Shown: one piece after another, positions 26,301 to 38,300 of the stretch
How positions within the stretch are numbered: the stretch's first letter is position 1
How the letters are laid out: each line of letters opens with the position of its first letter
Source of the DNA: Lepidostoma basale
Lineage: Eukaryota > Arthropoda > Insecta > Trichoptera > Lepidostomatidae
Reading direction: 5' to 3'
DNA: 64,000 nucleotides
Assembly: GCA_022606425.2 (NCBI GenBank)
Contig: JAHDVF020000240.1
Coordinates: forward strand, 1,488,001-1,552,000
Made by a program: the position numbers and the translations under genes
Notes under the pieces: generated by a model
Told to the model about the DNA's origin: nothing
Seen by the model: only the letters and a program-made list of their open reading frames with translations
Databases searched by the model: none

Positions 26301-29300
26301 AAATTGGGTAAAACATAAATAAATGTAATAGGAAAATTGCATAAAAATGATGATTAGCCGTGTGGGATTTATTGCATAAGCCAGTTGGGGCCATGATCGG
26401 CCGCTTGGGATTAATAGAGTTGAATATTGAATATTTTGAAAACTAAGCAGGTTATTTTAACACAAGTGTGGAAAATATTATTTTATAAATATAGTAGAAC
26501 GTCGTTTATCCGGAATAATTGGGACCGGAGGTGTTCCGAATATTGATTTTCTGGATAATATGTACACACGTAATCTGGAATAAATAATGACAGGTTGAAA
26601 CTAACAAGATGACACGTTGAAACTAAAAAGATGACACGTTGAAACTAACAAGATGACACGTTGAAACTCAAACACAGCGGGAGACTGACTGTCCGTAGGG
26701 TGAGGGGGAGAACGAGAGGAGGAGGGAGGAGAAGGATGATGCAACCCACATCAACGTTGTGTAGACGTGGTGGGGAAAGCTTAGTCATGCGTAGGTCACG
26801 GTACAGAAGGCTTCAGATAATTGACGTTTCGGTTAACTGATGTCCGGATAAACAACATTCTACTGTATATTAAAAATAATAAATACCTGCATAACGCTTC
26901 TTATTGATGAGCAAGTAGGGATAGTAGACTTTCTCAAACTCCAGTTTGATGGGTTTGACAAACTTCGAGGAGACAAATTCAGCGGCCTCCCTGCCCAACT
27001 CCATGCTCCTCTCCAGGGACTTGACCCCGAACTTCACCATCACGGAGTCCGTGTCTCCGTAAATCACCGTGGCATCTTCCTCGTAGCCATTCGCCTTTGT
27101 GTATCTTTGCTCCACTTCCTGTTTGGTCTGTTCTATCATTGTACGGCCGTAAGCTGTCACACTCTGCAGAATTTAAAAAAAAAAGCATTATTTTTAACAA
27201 ATGTTTGGTTATGTTCGGGTGGTGGTCTAGGACAGTGGTCGTAAACTGCGGCTCGGGAGCCAAAAGCGGTTCTTTGGCTACTTGAGTCCAGCTCCTCTAA
27301 TATGTTATACACCTATAGTATGGCTGACTACATTTGCAGCTCAGATTCTTCGCAGTTTCAATCCTAAGGATTGGTTTGCAGCAAAGTCTTCAGTCTCGTC
27401 TTGACAGGAGATCCTCATGGCACATAATAAGACAAATTCATTGGAGTTGCCTCTCTGAAATGAATTTGATAAGTTTCCTTTCGGGTTCGATTATAAAATT
27501 CCTAAAATTCATCTGTAGCACCACATCTCAAAGGCCTCCCTGTTCACCATAAGGGTGCATAATGTTCACACAGGGTATCTCAAAATAAAGTTTATGTTTG
27601 TTAGGCTTAGTGCATTAATGCAACGAAACCGAGAGGTGAGGAAGGTATGTCAATCATTAGCCTGGCTCTTGGGAATTCAGTCGCTATGGAGCGCTTCTCG
27701 GGAGAGGACCGCGAGTTGCGTGTACGAAAGTTGTACAAAAACGTAGAAGATTCTGCAATATTCGAGGTTTTCGCCACATTAATGATGCGCCAATTATACT
27801 TCTCATTCGAAAATGGGTCAAAAAGTTTAAAGAGACTGATACAATACTGGAAAAACCAAAATCTGGATGATCAAGATTATTAAGAACGGTAGAAAACGTG
27901 GAGAGTGTTAATCAGTCAGCTGAGCCGTTATAAGAAATTTTACTGTTTGACTAAATGAGTACTGTGAATGCGAGGGTTTACATTTGGACGATATTACATA
28001 TTTTTAACAAATAAATTCCCAAATTGGGTACTTTAATAATTAAAAAAAGATTTCTTCGATAAATAGTTTTTTTTTTTTATCGATCTAATAAATATAAACT
28101 TTCTTTTGAGACACCTTGTATAACATACAATTTAGAAGTAAGGAACTAAAGTAAAAAGATTCATAAGCAGTGGCGGTACTCCCATAGAAGCCCATAAGCC
28201 CGGCTTGCGTAAGAAATTTTGAATCAAAACCCCCAAATCTAAGTAATCATGCCCCCGCATAAACCAACAACCCACCAAATCACCTTCCAACAATGTTCCC
28301 ATCAGATGTAAGAGTAATAGTCGCAAGAGCTGAACTTCTGTAAGCCAGAAGAGGTTTTGATTTAAAATTTCTTACGCAAGCCGGGCTTTTGGGCTTCTAT
28401 GGGAGTACCACCACTGTTCATAAGATACATTCAAATATGAGCTGCAAATGTAATCTGTCTGTCAGCTATAGGGGTTAGAATGGTTTATAGAATTAGTTTT
28501 AAATTACCCCAGATATTTCCAGGCAGGGCAGTTTCCCAACTTGTGCTCCAGTGAAGCCATAGACAGAATTAGCACTGATCTTCAGAGCCAACTGTCGGCC
28601 GTCCAGCACGGAGCGCTTGAACGGATCCGTCTCGTTCTTCAGGTCGGCTTTGGCCTTTTTCCTAGCACCCAGGAGCGATTCAAGAATCTCAGGGAGAAGA
28701 CCCTTTCTAACGGATGCCTTCACAAAATGGTTGTTTGTAGGGGTTTTGGTAATTTTATCATCAGTCAAGCTAGAAAGAAATTGGTTTCATGATGTATTGG
28801 GCGTACAAATATGTTCTCGCTGTTTTCCTATTTGAAATTGTGATTTTTTATATACACACATTGCAATACTGCAAACAATTTTATTTTAAAGTTAAACCTT
28901 TAACCTCAAAACATTAGTATGTGTTGAACTGTGAAAAGGTAAAGAATATTTTTTTACATCGCCTCAAACATGTCGAATTTCATACTAAAAAAAACGTTTT
29001 TGTGGGGAATTTTATTACATTATTATATCTAAAACAAATCTGCAGCGGAAGCGAATTCTTGTGGATACTTACAGCAATCATGCTCTATCAGAAACAACGT
29101 GCAGAGATTGGTTCCGATATTTTAAAGAAAAAGATTTTGACCTCGAAGATAACGAGTGTTCCGACGCCCCAAAAAAAAAGGAAGAATACTCGATGCAGAT
29201 CCATGTCAGACACAAGAAGAACTTTCAGAATCATTCGGAGTTGAACAACAAATAATTTCAAAACGTTTAAAAGACTTAGGAATGATAAAAAAAAGAAGGA

Positions 29301-32300
29301 AATTGGGTTCCGTTGATAATGTTGAACGGCGCTTTTTCACCTGCGAACAATTGCTTCAACGACAAAAAAATAGTGGGTTTTCTGCATCGTATCGACAATC
29401 CAAAGCGGAAAAAATCATGGGGAAAACCTGGTTATGTTTCAACATCAACAGCAAAGCCAAATATCCATGGCTCCAAGATCATGCTCTGTATCTGATGAGA
29501 TCAGCTCGGTGTGGTGTACTTTGAGCTACTCAAACCCAATGAAACCATTACAGGAGATCGCTATAGACTGCAATTGATGCATTTGAGCAGAGCATTGAAA
29601 GCTAAAAGACCGCAATACGCCAAAAGAAACGACAAAGTTATTTACCAGCATGACAATGCCCGACCCCATGTTGCAAGAGTTGTCAAAAATTATGAAACGT
29701 TCAAATGGGAAATTCTACCCCACCTTATTCACCAGACATTGCTCCTTCCGACTACCACTTGTTTCGATCGATTGGCTGATCAAAAATTTTTTTCTTATGA
29801 CGATACCAAAATATTGGTCCATCATGAATTCATTCCAGAGGGACAAACATTCAATAATAAATACTATTTGGTCGTATTTAGGGGTTTGCGTAAAAAAATC
29901 CGTCAGAAACAGCCGGAATTGTGGAAAAACAATTCATAGATTATGCACAATGATAATGCTCCATCACGCAGAGCCACAATTGTGACCGAATCCATGGCCA
30001 AAAACACGATAAATACCATCAATCAACCACCATATTCTCTGGATTTGGCTCTGTGTGACTTTCTTTTGTTCCCAAAACTTAAATTGTCGCTCCCTGGATC
30101 CCGTTTCCAGTATCAGATCAGATAGATGCCTAATGGTTATGTTCTAGCTGCTTTAGCTGAGCTAGAGAAAAGGAACCGTTAGGGGTGAAGAGACCAAAAC
30201 TCTTCAAGAGTTAAATGAAGTAAGTACTATGAAAATTCAACATTGTAGAATTGTTATGTTCCATACTTAAGTTTCTCCTTTAGACTCATAGGCAAGAGAG
30301 TGGTGTAGCACAGATTGTGCGCCATCATGATGCTGGGGTACAGGGAGGCAAAATCAAGGGTGGAGATGGGATCTTCATAGTAACCGCGCTTGGGCTCGAT
30401 GACCGTGGCACCCTCAAACTGCTCGTCCGAGCCCGTACCGTGGTACGCTGGCATCAGGTAGCCAACAGCTTTGGCCTATAAAAAAATATATATATATTTT
30501 TTACTATTTTAGTTATTTACATATTGTATACTTTCATCTTTATTCGCCTTCACTTTGTATTGCGAATTCACATTACCAAATATTAAATTTTATTTCACTA
30601 TTGACTTCTTATTAAGACCCCTTCTCAATACCTTTTTCGTAAATTAATTAACACATTCACTGCAAATTATGAGATAATTTTTATTTTGATAACCCAATAA
30701 CCCGTTTGCATTATTGCCTATGACACCAACTACGAGATATCTTGTACTTATTTGTATAGCTATGAGGAAATTTTTAGAATATACAATCAGTGTTAATAAG
30801 AAATAACAGCCTCAGCGAGCAGAATAAAAAATCAAGGTGGGCTTACATGTACAGAAAATTTATTAATAAATGATGCTATAACGTACTATAATATAATATC
30901 ACTTCATTTACCAATGAATTTTTAAATTTTAAGTTTGAGCATACAATACACTCCCCATTTTCCGGGGTTGGATTAACCGGGAAGCGGATTATCCGGGACA
31001 CTTGAGTCATTGAAAAAATATTTTAGAAAATAAAAATATTTTTACAATAGTACTTATAATGCAAACAAAAACTCAAATCTATCACCATGACATTGGGTGT
31101 TTAGTTCATATTTGCGCCACCGCCAAAATACGTTTGTAGCTCTATAATGGTGCCTTAAAAGTTTTGAGTTTACAATAAAGCACACGCAGCATAGTTCATA
31201 CTCACAAAACATTGTTGCTAATTTTATTTGACTGAAAAAGTGTCCATAATAAGCGCATTATCAGTAAAGGCATTATCAGTAGAAAGACTATGAAGTTGTC
31301 ATCTTACGAAGATCTCGATAGTGAAATGGTTTTGTGGTTCCGTCGACAAAGAGCGGAAGGTATTCCAGTCTCGGGGGTTGTTTGCGCGCTGACGAAACAT
31401 CTGCACAAGAATTCTCTTCAAAATTTCAATCATTCATTGAAATTATATTTTTTTCATGGTTTCGGATTAACCGCGAAATAGATTATACGGGATTATTTTT
31501 CACCATCCATTCCGGAAAATCGGGAGTGAATGGTTTTTAATTTAAAAAATTTAAGTTCGTAGTAAATATCCTTTTTTAATGAATTGTTAAAATTAGTGAT
31601 TTACGTAATTGTGAGGATTATTTCCAGTAAGTAGGGTAGAAAAACCGACTAATCGGTGTTTGGTCATTTAGGCAGCGAAAAGCCGACTAGTCAGCTTTTG
31701 GTAATTTTAATAATTAATGTTATATGATTAAATTAAATTGTCTTTTTACACTGCAATCCTGAAAAGTACCCTGGTAAATTACATTTAAAATATTTACATA
31801 AAAAAGGGGATATAAGGGGAAGAGCATAGTTGGAGAAGTTTTTCACCTTTCTTAACAACTGGCTGACGACTTTTATCTGCTGGCCGCGGGTGAGCAGGCA
31901 AGTGAGGGGCACACCCGTGACACGGGCCATCTCCATGTAGTTGATGATGCACATCAGCTTGTTCAGGAGTCGCAGGGGCAGGTAGGCATCCTTCAGACAG
32001 TACATTGCTAACCTGAATTTAAAAAATAACAAATTCACTTAATTTCTCTTTCTTGTACAATGATGTAAAACTCCTTATAAAAGTTTTATTATATCGTTTT
32101 CAGAAGTTTTAATGAATGAAAATATAATAAGTGAATGCGGTTCGAATGATGGTGTTATGAACAAAATAATGAAAAGATCATTAAGATGGTTTGGACACAC
32201 GGAAAGAATGAACGGTAAAAAAGTATATGTTAACGATGTAAATGGAACTAGAAATAGAGGAAGACCTAGGAAAACGTGGCACGACACGCGTGCATGACAC

Positions 32301-35300
32301 AATGTATGAATGTTGAGGAATCGAGAGAAATATGTCAGGAAAGAAAAGCGTGGCAGTCCATTCTTTTTGCCTCCCCCATCAGGGAGACAGCATGTTGGTT
32401 AGTTAGTTAGTTTTGGTTTTTAGAAGTTTTAATATATCTTATGGGAATGACATGTCTCGATAAGTTAAGGCATTATCAAATGATAATTTATTTCTTTCTT
32501 TTTCTTATGATCTTATTTCTATGGCATTTATCCTACTTTCATCCTTCTTTTGTCAGGCCCTAGCCTCACTCCCTTACATAAAGGTTTAATTTTTTACATT
32601 ACTGGCCACTTTTTCGGTGCATATTTCCCGGGACAAAAGAGCTCTGCTACAGGAGACAGTAAAGGTCATTTTTCATCACTCTGTCCATGCATTTCATAAT
32701 GTAATTTGATGACTTATAATGTGTGAGCACCTTCTCCTTGTTTGGTCGCTCTCATTCTGCAAGTCTGATATGATGCTGTGGTGAACATCTTCCTTCTGCT
32801 CCTGCAGGAAGTGGTAGCTGACGGCGTTGAGCGTGTAGGAGCGTAGCTTGTAGTCCCGGATTAACACCAGCAACAGGTCGAAGGGAACGCGTCCCTCCAT
32901 GTTTACGTTTTTGTTCTCCCGCCGGCCCATCTGCTTTGATTGCAGAACTGAATCCTTGATTACGGATCTGGAATAGCAATCACAAATAAATATGGATGTC
33001 AAGTACAAGGTGTCTTAACCCTCCCTTCCCTATGATGGGTATCTTCTACACGTTGCTTTTAAAAACCATCAATATCTCTATAAATATAATAAATACAAGG
33101 TTAAGATTTTAGGTATTCCTCCACAATATATTTACGCATTGATTTAAAAAATAATATTAATAATAATCAGAATTTATCGGGTACATCGGAGGTATTTTGT
33201 GAAAATCGAAAACAAATTCGCGTATAAACAGCGCTTTGAGTGCGCGACACTATATTCGCATCTCACTCTTGCATATGTTCTAGCTCAATGTTCTCACTCT
33301 CGCCGTCCCGGCACTGCAGGTAGTCGCTTTCGGGATTGCAACCAGAGTGGGCCTATGCCCGTTCCGTGAGTGTTGCCAGATGGTTTTTTAATAGGTATCG
33401 GCGCCGAGTACTTGAGCTTGTCCGCTTTCTCGGTCTAGTCACTCTCTGCGCTTTGGGAATTGAGGATTGAGCCACTATATCACCCCTGCGAGAAGTTCAC
33501 CCGTAACACGGTGAATAAAAGTGGTATTTTCTTTCGTATCAAAACCTACCTCCCTACCTCTCTGGATTCTGCGGGCGCCTACGTCCTTAAGATATAAATG
33601 CAGTCCACTCCTGTCCGCAACAGTGATATTTATTGTTTACAATGTGTTAGATAAAACACAATGTGTTATATGTGTTATGTGAACTACCATAGCGATGTTC
33701 CTTGATTTACAAAATATATATTTTTATTGTTTAAAAATTCAGTTCTGGAAAAGAATTTAGCACGAGTGCACTGTCATGACATGATTAACTCAGCAGCTAT
33801 ATGGTTACCTGTTAGATAAATTATGTGATACAGATTTTTAATAAATAAAAATATATAGTTAAAATAAATGAATTCAATATTACCTAATGTCTTTTATCCT
33901 CCCTAGGAAATCGAAGTATGGAACTTTTAAGTGCTTTGACCTATTAATCAAATACGGCATATCAAAGTTGTTTATGTTGTATCCCGTCACAACATCAGGA
34001 TCTAGTTCCCGGATAAATTCAGCCCACTTTTGCAACATTTCCTAGAAAAAACAAAAAAACAAATTGGAGTTGGAATTATGATATACAAGTAAGGATTTAT
34101 AAGACTTGAAGACTTGTGTGTGACCGATCATGACATAATGAATCAAATGCAGGGCAGACACCACATTACAAAAAATGCAAAAACAAATGTCAGAAACGAA
34201 GACAATAAGGAACATATCTGGCAAGACACTATATCAGTGATTCCTAAAGTGATCTATATAGACCCCCAAGGGTCCACAACAACTTGCAACAAGGGGTCTA
34301 CGACAATTGTAAAAAAAATTGGGAGTCCACGATGCCGATGCCGGTCAAAATCGTTGATGACTTTTTTTTTCAGCTCATTTGAGAAAATCGGACAATCGAA
34401 ATCTTCGGCGATTGTTTTTTTTAGCTCATTCGGCAAATATCGGACATTCCCCAAATGACCCAAAAAAAAAAGGTTTCGGATATTTTTTGGCCTGAAAAAA
34501 AACCTATTTTAACCCTTCCTTCCCTATGATGGGTATCTTCTACACGTTGCTTCTAAAAACCATCAATATCTCTATAAATATAATAAATACAAGATTAAGA
34601 TTTTAGGTATTCCTCCATAATATATTTACGCATTGATTTAAAAAATAATATTAATAATAATCAGAATTTATCCGGTACATCGGAGGTATTTTGTGAAAAT
34701 CGAAAACAAAGTCGCGTATAAACAGCGCTTTGAGTGCGCCACACTATATTCGCATCTCACTCTTGCATGTTCTAGCTCAATGTTCTCACTCTCGCCGTCC
34801 AGCCGCGACGGCAGTCGCTTTCGGGCTTGCAACCAGAGCGGGTCTATGCCCGTTCCGTGACCGTTGCCAGATGGTTTTTTTAATGTTTTTAGCAATGAAA
34901 TCTCAATTATTATAATTTTTTACTTCAATTATAATTGTATAAGGGGATTAGCTATGAATGTTCCTATTTTTCCGATTTAAAATCGCTAATTTTTTAACGC
35001 GTACACCGGAACGCACGTTTTTATTTTAGCACCGTAAGGGAAAGGTTAACCGTCGCGTTGCCATGTGGTCAATTGAGTTTCCACTGCATATTTAAAGTTG
35101 ATTTTCTTAAAACCTATGGACCCTAATATTATAAAAAAAAATTGTAATCCTCCATTGAAGTGTTCTCAATATTTCGTAGTAAAAAAAAAAAGCAAAAAAT
35201 TACTTCCTTCATCCCAAAAAAAATATTTTTTAAGACTGCCCTCACCTTCATTCGTGTTAAGGTAAAATTTGTTTTGCTAATATTTACAACTTTATCAAAA

Positions 35301-38300
35301 GTGACAAATACTTACTCGCTGTTTTGAACGTATTATAAATTATATGTTTGGCCTTTTCTCATAGGTACGTAATAATACCGACTGTGGACGGAAACGCAGC
35401 ACGCAACTTAATAATATCAGAACTGTGAAAATATTAACACTTTACCAAAAGGGACAAATATTAATACGTACTCGTTGTCTTGAACGTAGTATACATTTTG
35501 CCTAGGTGCCTTTATCATACGTAAAATTATAGCGCCACGGCGCGGCGCGGCGCGAGACAAGTTCATACTTGGTGTCAGTTGCTCATATGCTGTCTCGCAT
35601 TCCATATCAGAAATCGCATGGTTCCAGAAAAAAATTAATAATGATATGTTTTTCAAATAATCCATGTATGTTATAGATATCAATCTATTCCTAATGAAAT
35701 TCCCTACAAGATGACATAAATTAAATTTTGATTCATCGAGTCATATGCTTGATATTTAGATAAAGTAAGCGGTAAACTGAATTGACCACATGGGAGCGAG
35801 CGTTTTGTTTTGAACACGGTACGTTAAGGGTTAAGAAAGCACAAAACTACACAAAATGAAAAAAATCGGCAAGGAGTCTACGGGACAAAAAAATTTTTTT
35901 TTTTAGGTAACAGGACCATTACAAAGTTTGATTATAGTGAAACCAAAATGTCTCACCTTCTCCGAATGATAGCAGAGGACCTGCGAGCCCACAATGGGAG
36001 CGCAGGTGTTGAGGGTGAACACATTTCGGATGAATGGCTCGGCTTCCCCTTGTCGAATGACCATATTAGCAATCTGGATTACCGGGTCATGCTGCGGCTC
36101 TGGGAATATGCCTGTAAATACAACAATACACACATATATAAAATGTAATATCATTTTATTGAAATTGTGATTTTTTTTAAATAACATTTCTACACAAAAA
36201 CTAACTTACTATGCTCTGTCCTGGCATACCTCTCGGGCTTCCTCTACATTCATACATCGTACCATGAACGCACATCGATTATTCCGACTTCGAATGTGCC
36301 CGCCTTTTAGTAATTGATTCATTTGGTCATGCCATATTTTCCTCGGTCGTCCTCGGCTTCTAATTCCCCTACACTGCTTGTGTACAACTTTTTAACCATT
36401 CTAAATCGTCCAAACCATCTCAGGGATCCTTTTTTAATTTTATCCATGATGCAGTCATCTGCCTTACATTTCTTTCTTATTTCATCATTCGGTATTCTAA
36501 CATATAACGTTTTCCCGCACATTCTTCTTAGTGATCTCATTTCTACAGCGTTTATCCTGCTTTCATCCTTCTTTTGCCAGCTCCAAGGTTCACTTCCAGA
36601 CATGAGGGTTTGCACTAGAACTCCATTGTAAACAATGTACCAAAATTACTGGTAAATGGCTCAATTATAAGCAATCAGTTTTGAATGATTACTTTTCTGT
36701 AACATTTACATTGCGCAACATTTTAAAGTAATCTGGTAAGATGCTCAAATTATGTGCATTCCCCATGTGAGTTCCGCGTGGATGGGGGGCGGGCCTAGGG
36801 ATTGTACGAGCGAAGCTGACAAAAGGGTGCCGCTGCGTCCTACAACAGCTTCAGGTGTGGGTAACCTTATATATTCAAATTATGTCTTATTTAAAAACAG
36901 AATAAAACTGATGAAAGTAAAAAATTTCTTAACAAATAATTACAATTTCTTTATGCATATATTTTACATCGGTGAGTATTCACAAAAACCATGTAAGCAC
37001 TATGCGTGTATTGAGCACTTACTGAGATTTCTGTTAAATATTGCCTATATTCCATTTATTTATAAACCAAATTAATAAAAAACATTTGCATAAAATATGA
37101 CTTTATCCAGCATTGTGATATTTTAATAAAACGAATATATTTATTTTAGAATTTCATAAATAAAAGTAATTATTACTTTAGAGTTAAAATTAGATAACTA
37201 ACTAACTAACCATCACGCCGTCTCTCCGAAGGGGTAGGCAGAAAGAATGGACTGCCACATTTTTCTTTCCTGACATATTTCTCTCGATTCCTCAACATTC
37301 ATACATCGTGTCATGCACGCGCGTCGATTTCTCTGACTCCTCACATGGCCGACATTCAATATTTGATTTATTTGATCGTGCCACGTTTTCCTCGGTCTTC
37401 CTCTATTTCTGGTTCCATTTACATCATTAACATATAATTTTTTTACCATTCTTTCTTCATTCATGCTTTCCATATGTCCAAACCATCTTAATGATCCTTT
37501 CATTATTTTGTTCATGACACCATCATTCGTACCGCATTCACTTCTTATATTTTCATTCGACACTCTATCATACAGAGTATCCACACATTCGTCTACGAGA
37601 TCTCATTTCTACTGCATTTATTCTACTTTCATCCTTCTTTTGCCAGTTCCATGCTTCGCTTCCATACATAAGGGTCGGTAGAAGAACACCATTAGATCAC
37701 CAAAATTAGATCATTTCTTTATATTAGAATTAATAAAATATTAGTAACCTTTTCTTCCAGCGCACTCTATATCGAAGCTGAGAATCCTAAAAGGGGCCAC
37801 CTTCCCCCAATCTCCCTCTGGCTGGTGTGCGGTGAAGGCGTTCCAGGCCACGTCCACCTCTAGCTGGCAGCGGGACTGCGGTCTCAGGCGGTTGCTCTCC
37901 TGACCTCTGACCCGCCACTGTCCTGGTGGCAGCTCGATCCAACTGCAGCCCACAACATCCGTATCTACCATGAACCTGGAATAAGAAACAGTCATCAATG
38001 CCATTATCAATGTCAATATCAATGTCAATATCAATATCAAGTCATCAATGCTGACAGAATGGAAAATCCAATGTATAATCAAAAATGCATGAACCATGCA
38101 ATAAAAGTGACCTTGTAATGAACGTGTCTTAAGTCTAAAGTGATGGTATTTGAGAAAGAAGAATGTATGATAAATTGTGACATAAATGCAAATGGTAAGA
38201 AATTGGAGCAAGTATCCGAATTTATTTATCTGGGAAGCATGTTTACAAGAGATATAAAAATGGAGAAAAACATTTGTTTTCTAGAAGTTTTATTATATTT

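Noticed and set aside
26587..26669. A CRISPR-like array
   Set aside because: Units are directly adjacent with no spacers, in a eukaryotic MITE; plain tandem repeat.
33393..33640. A solo LTR
   Set aside because: Ends in CAACA and has AATAAA, but no matching start, no second copy and no target duplication; left as unassigned.
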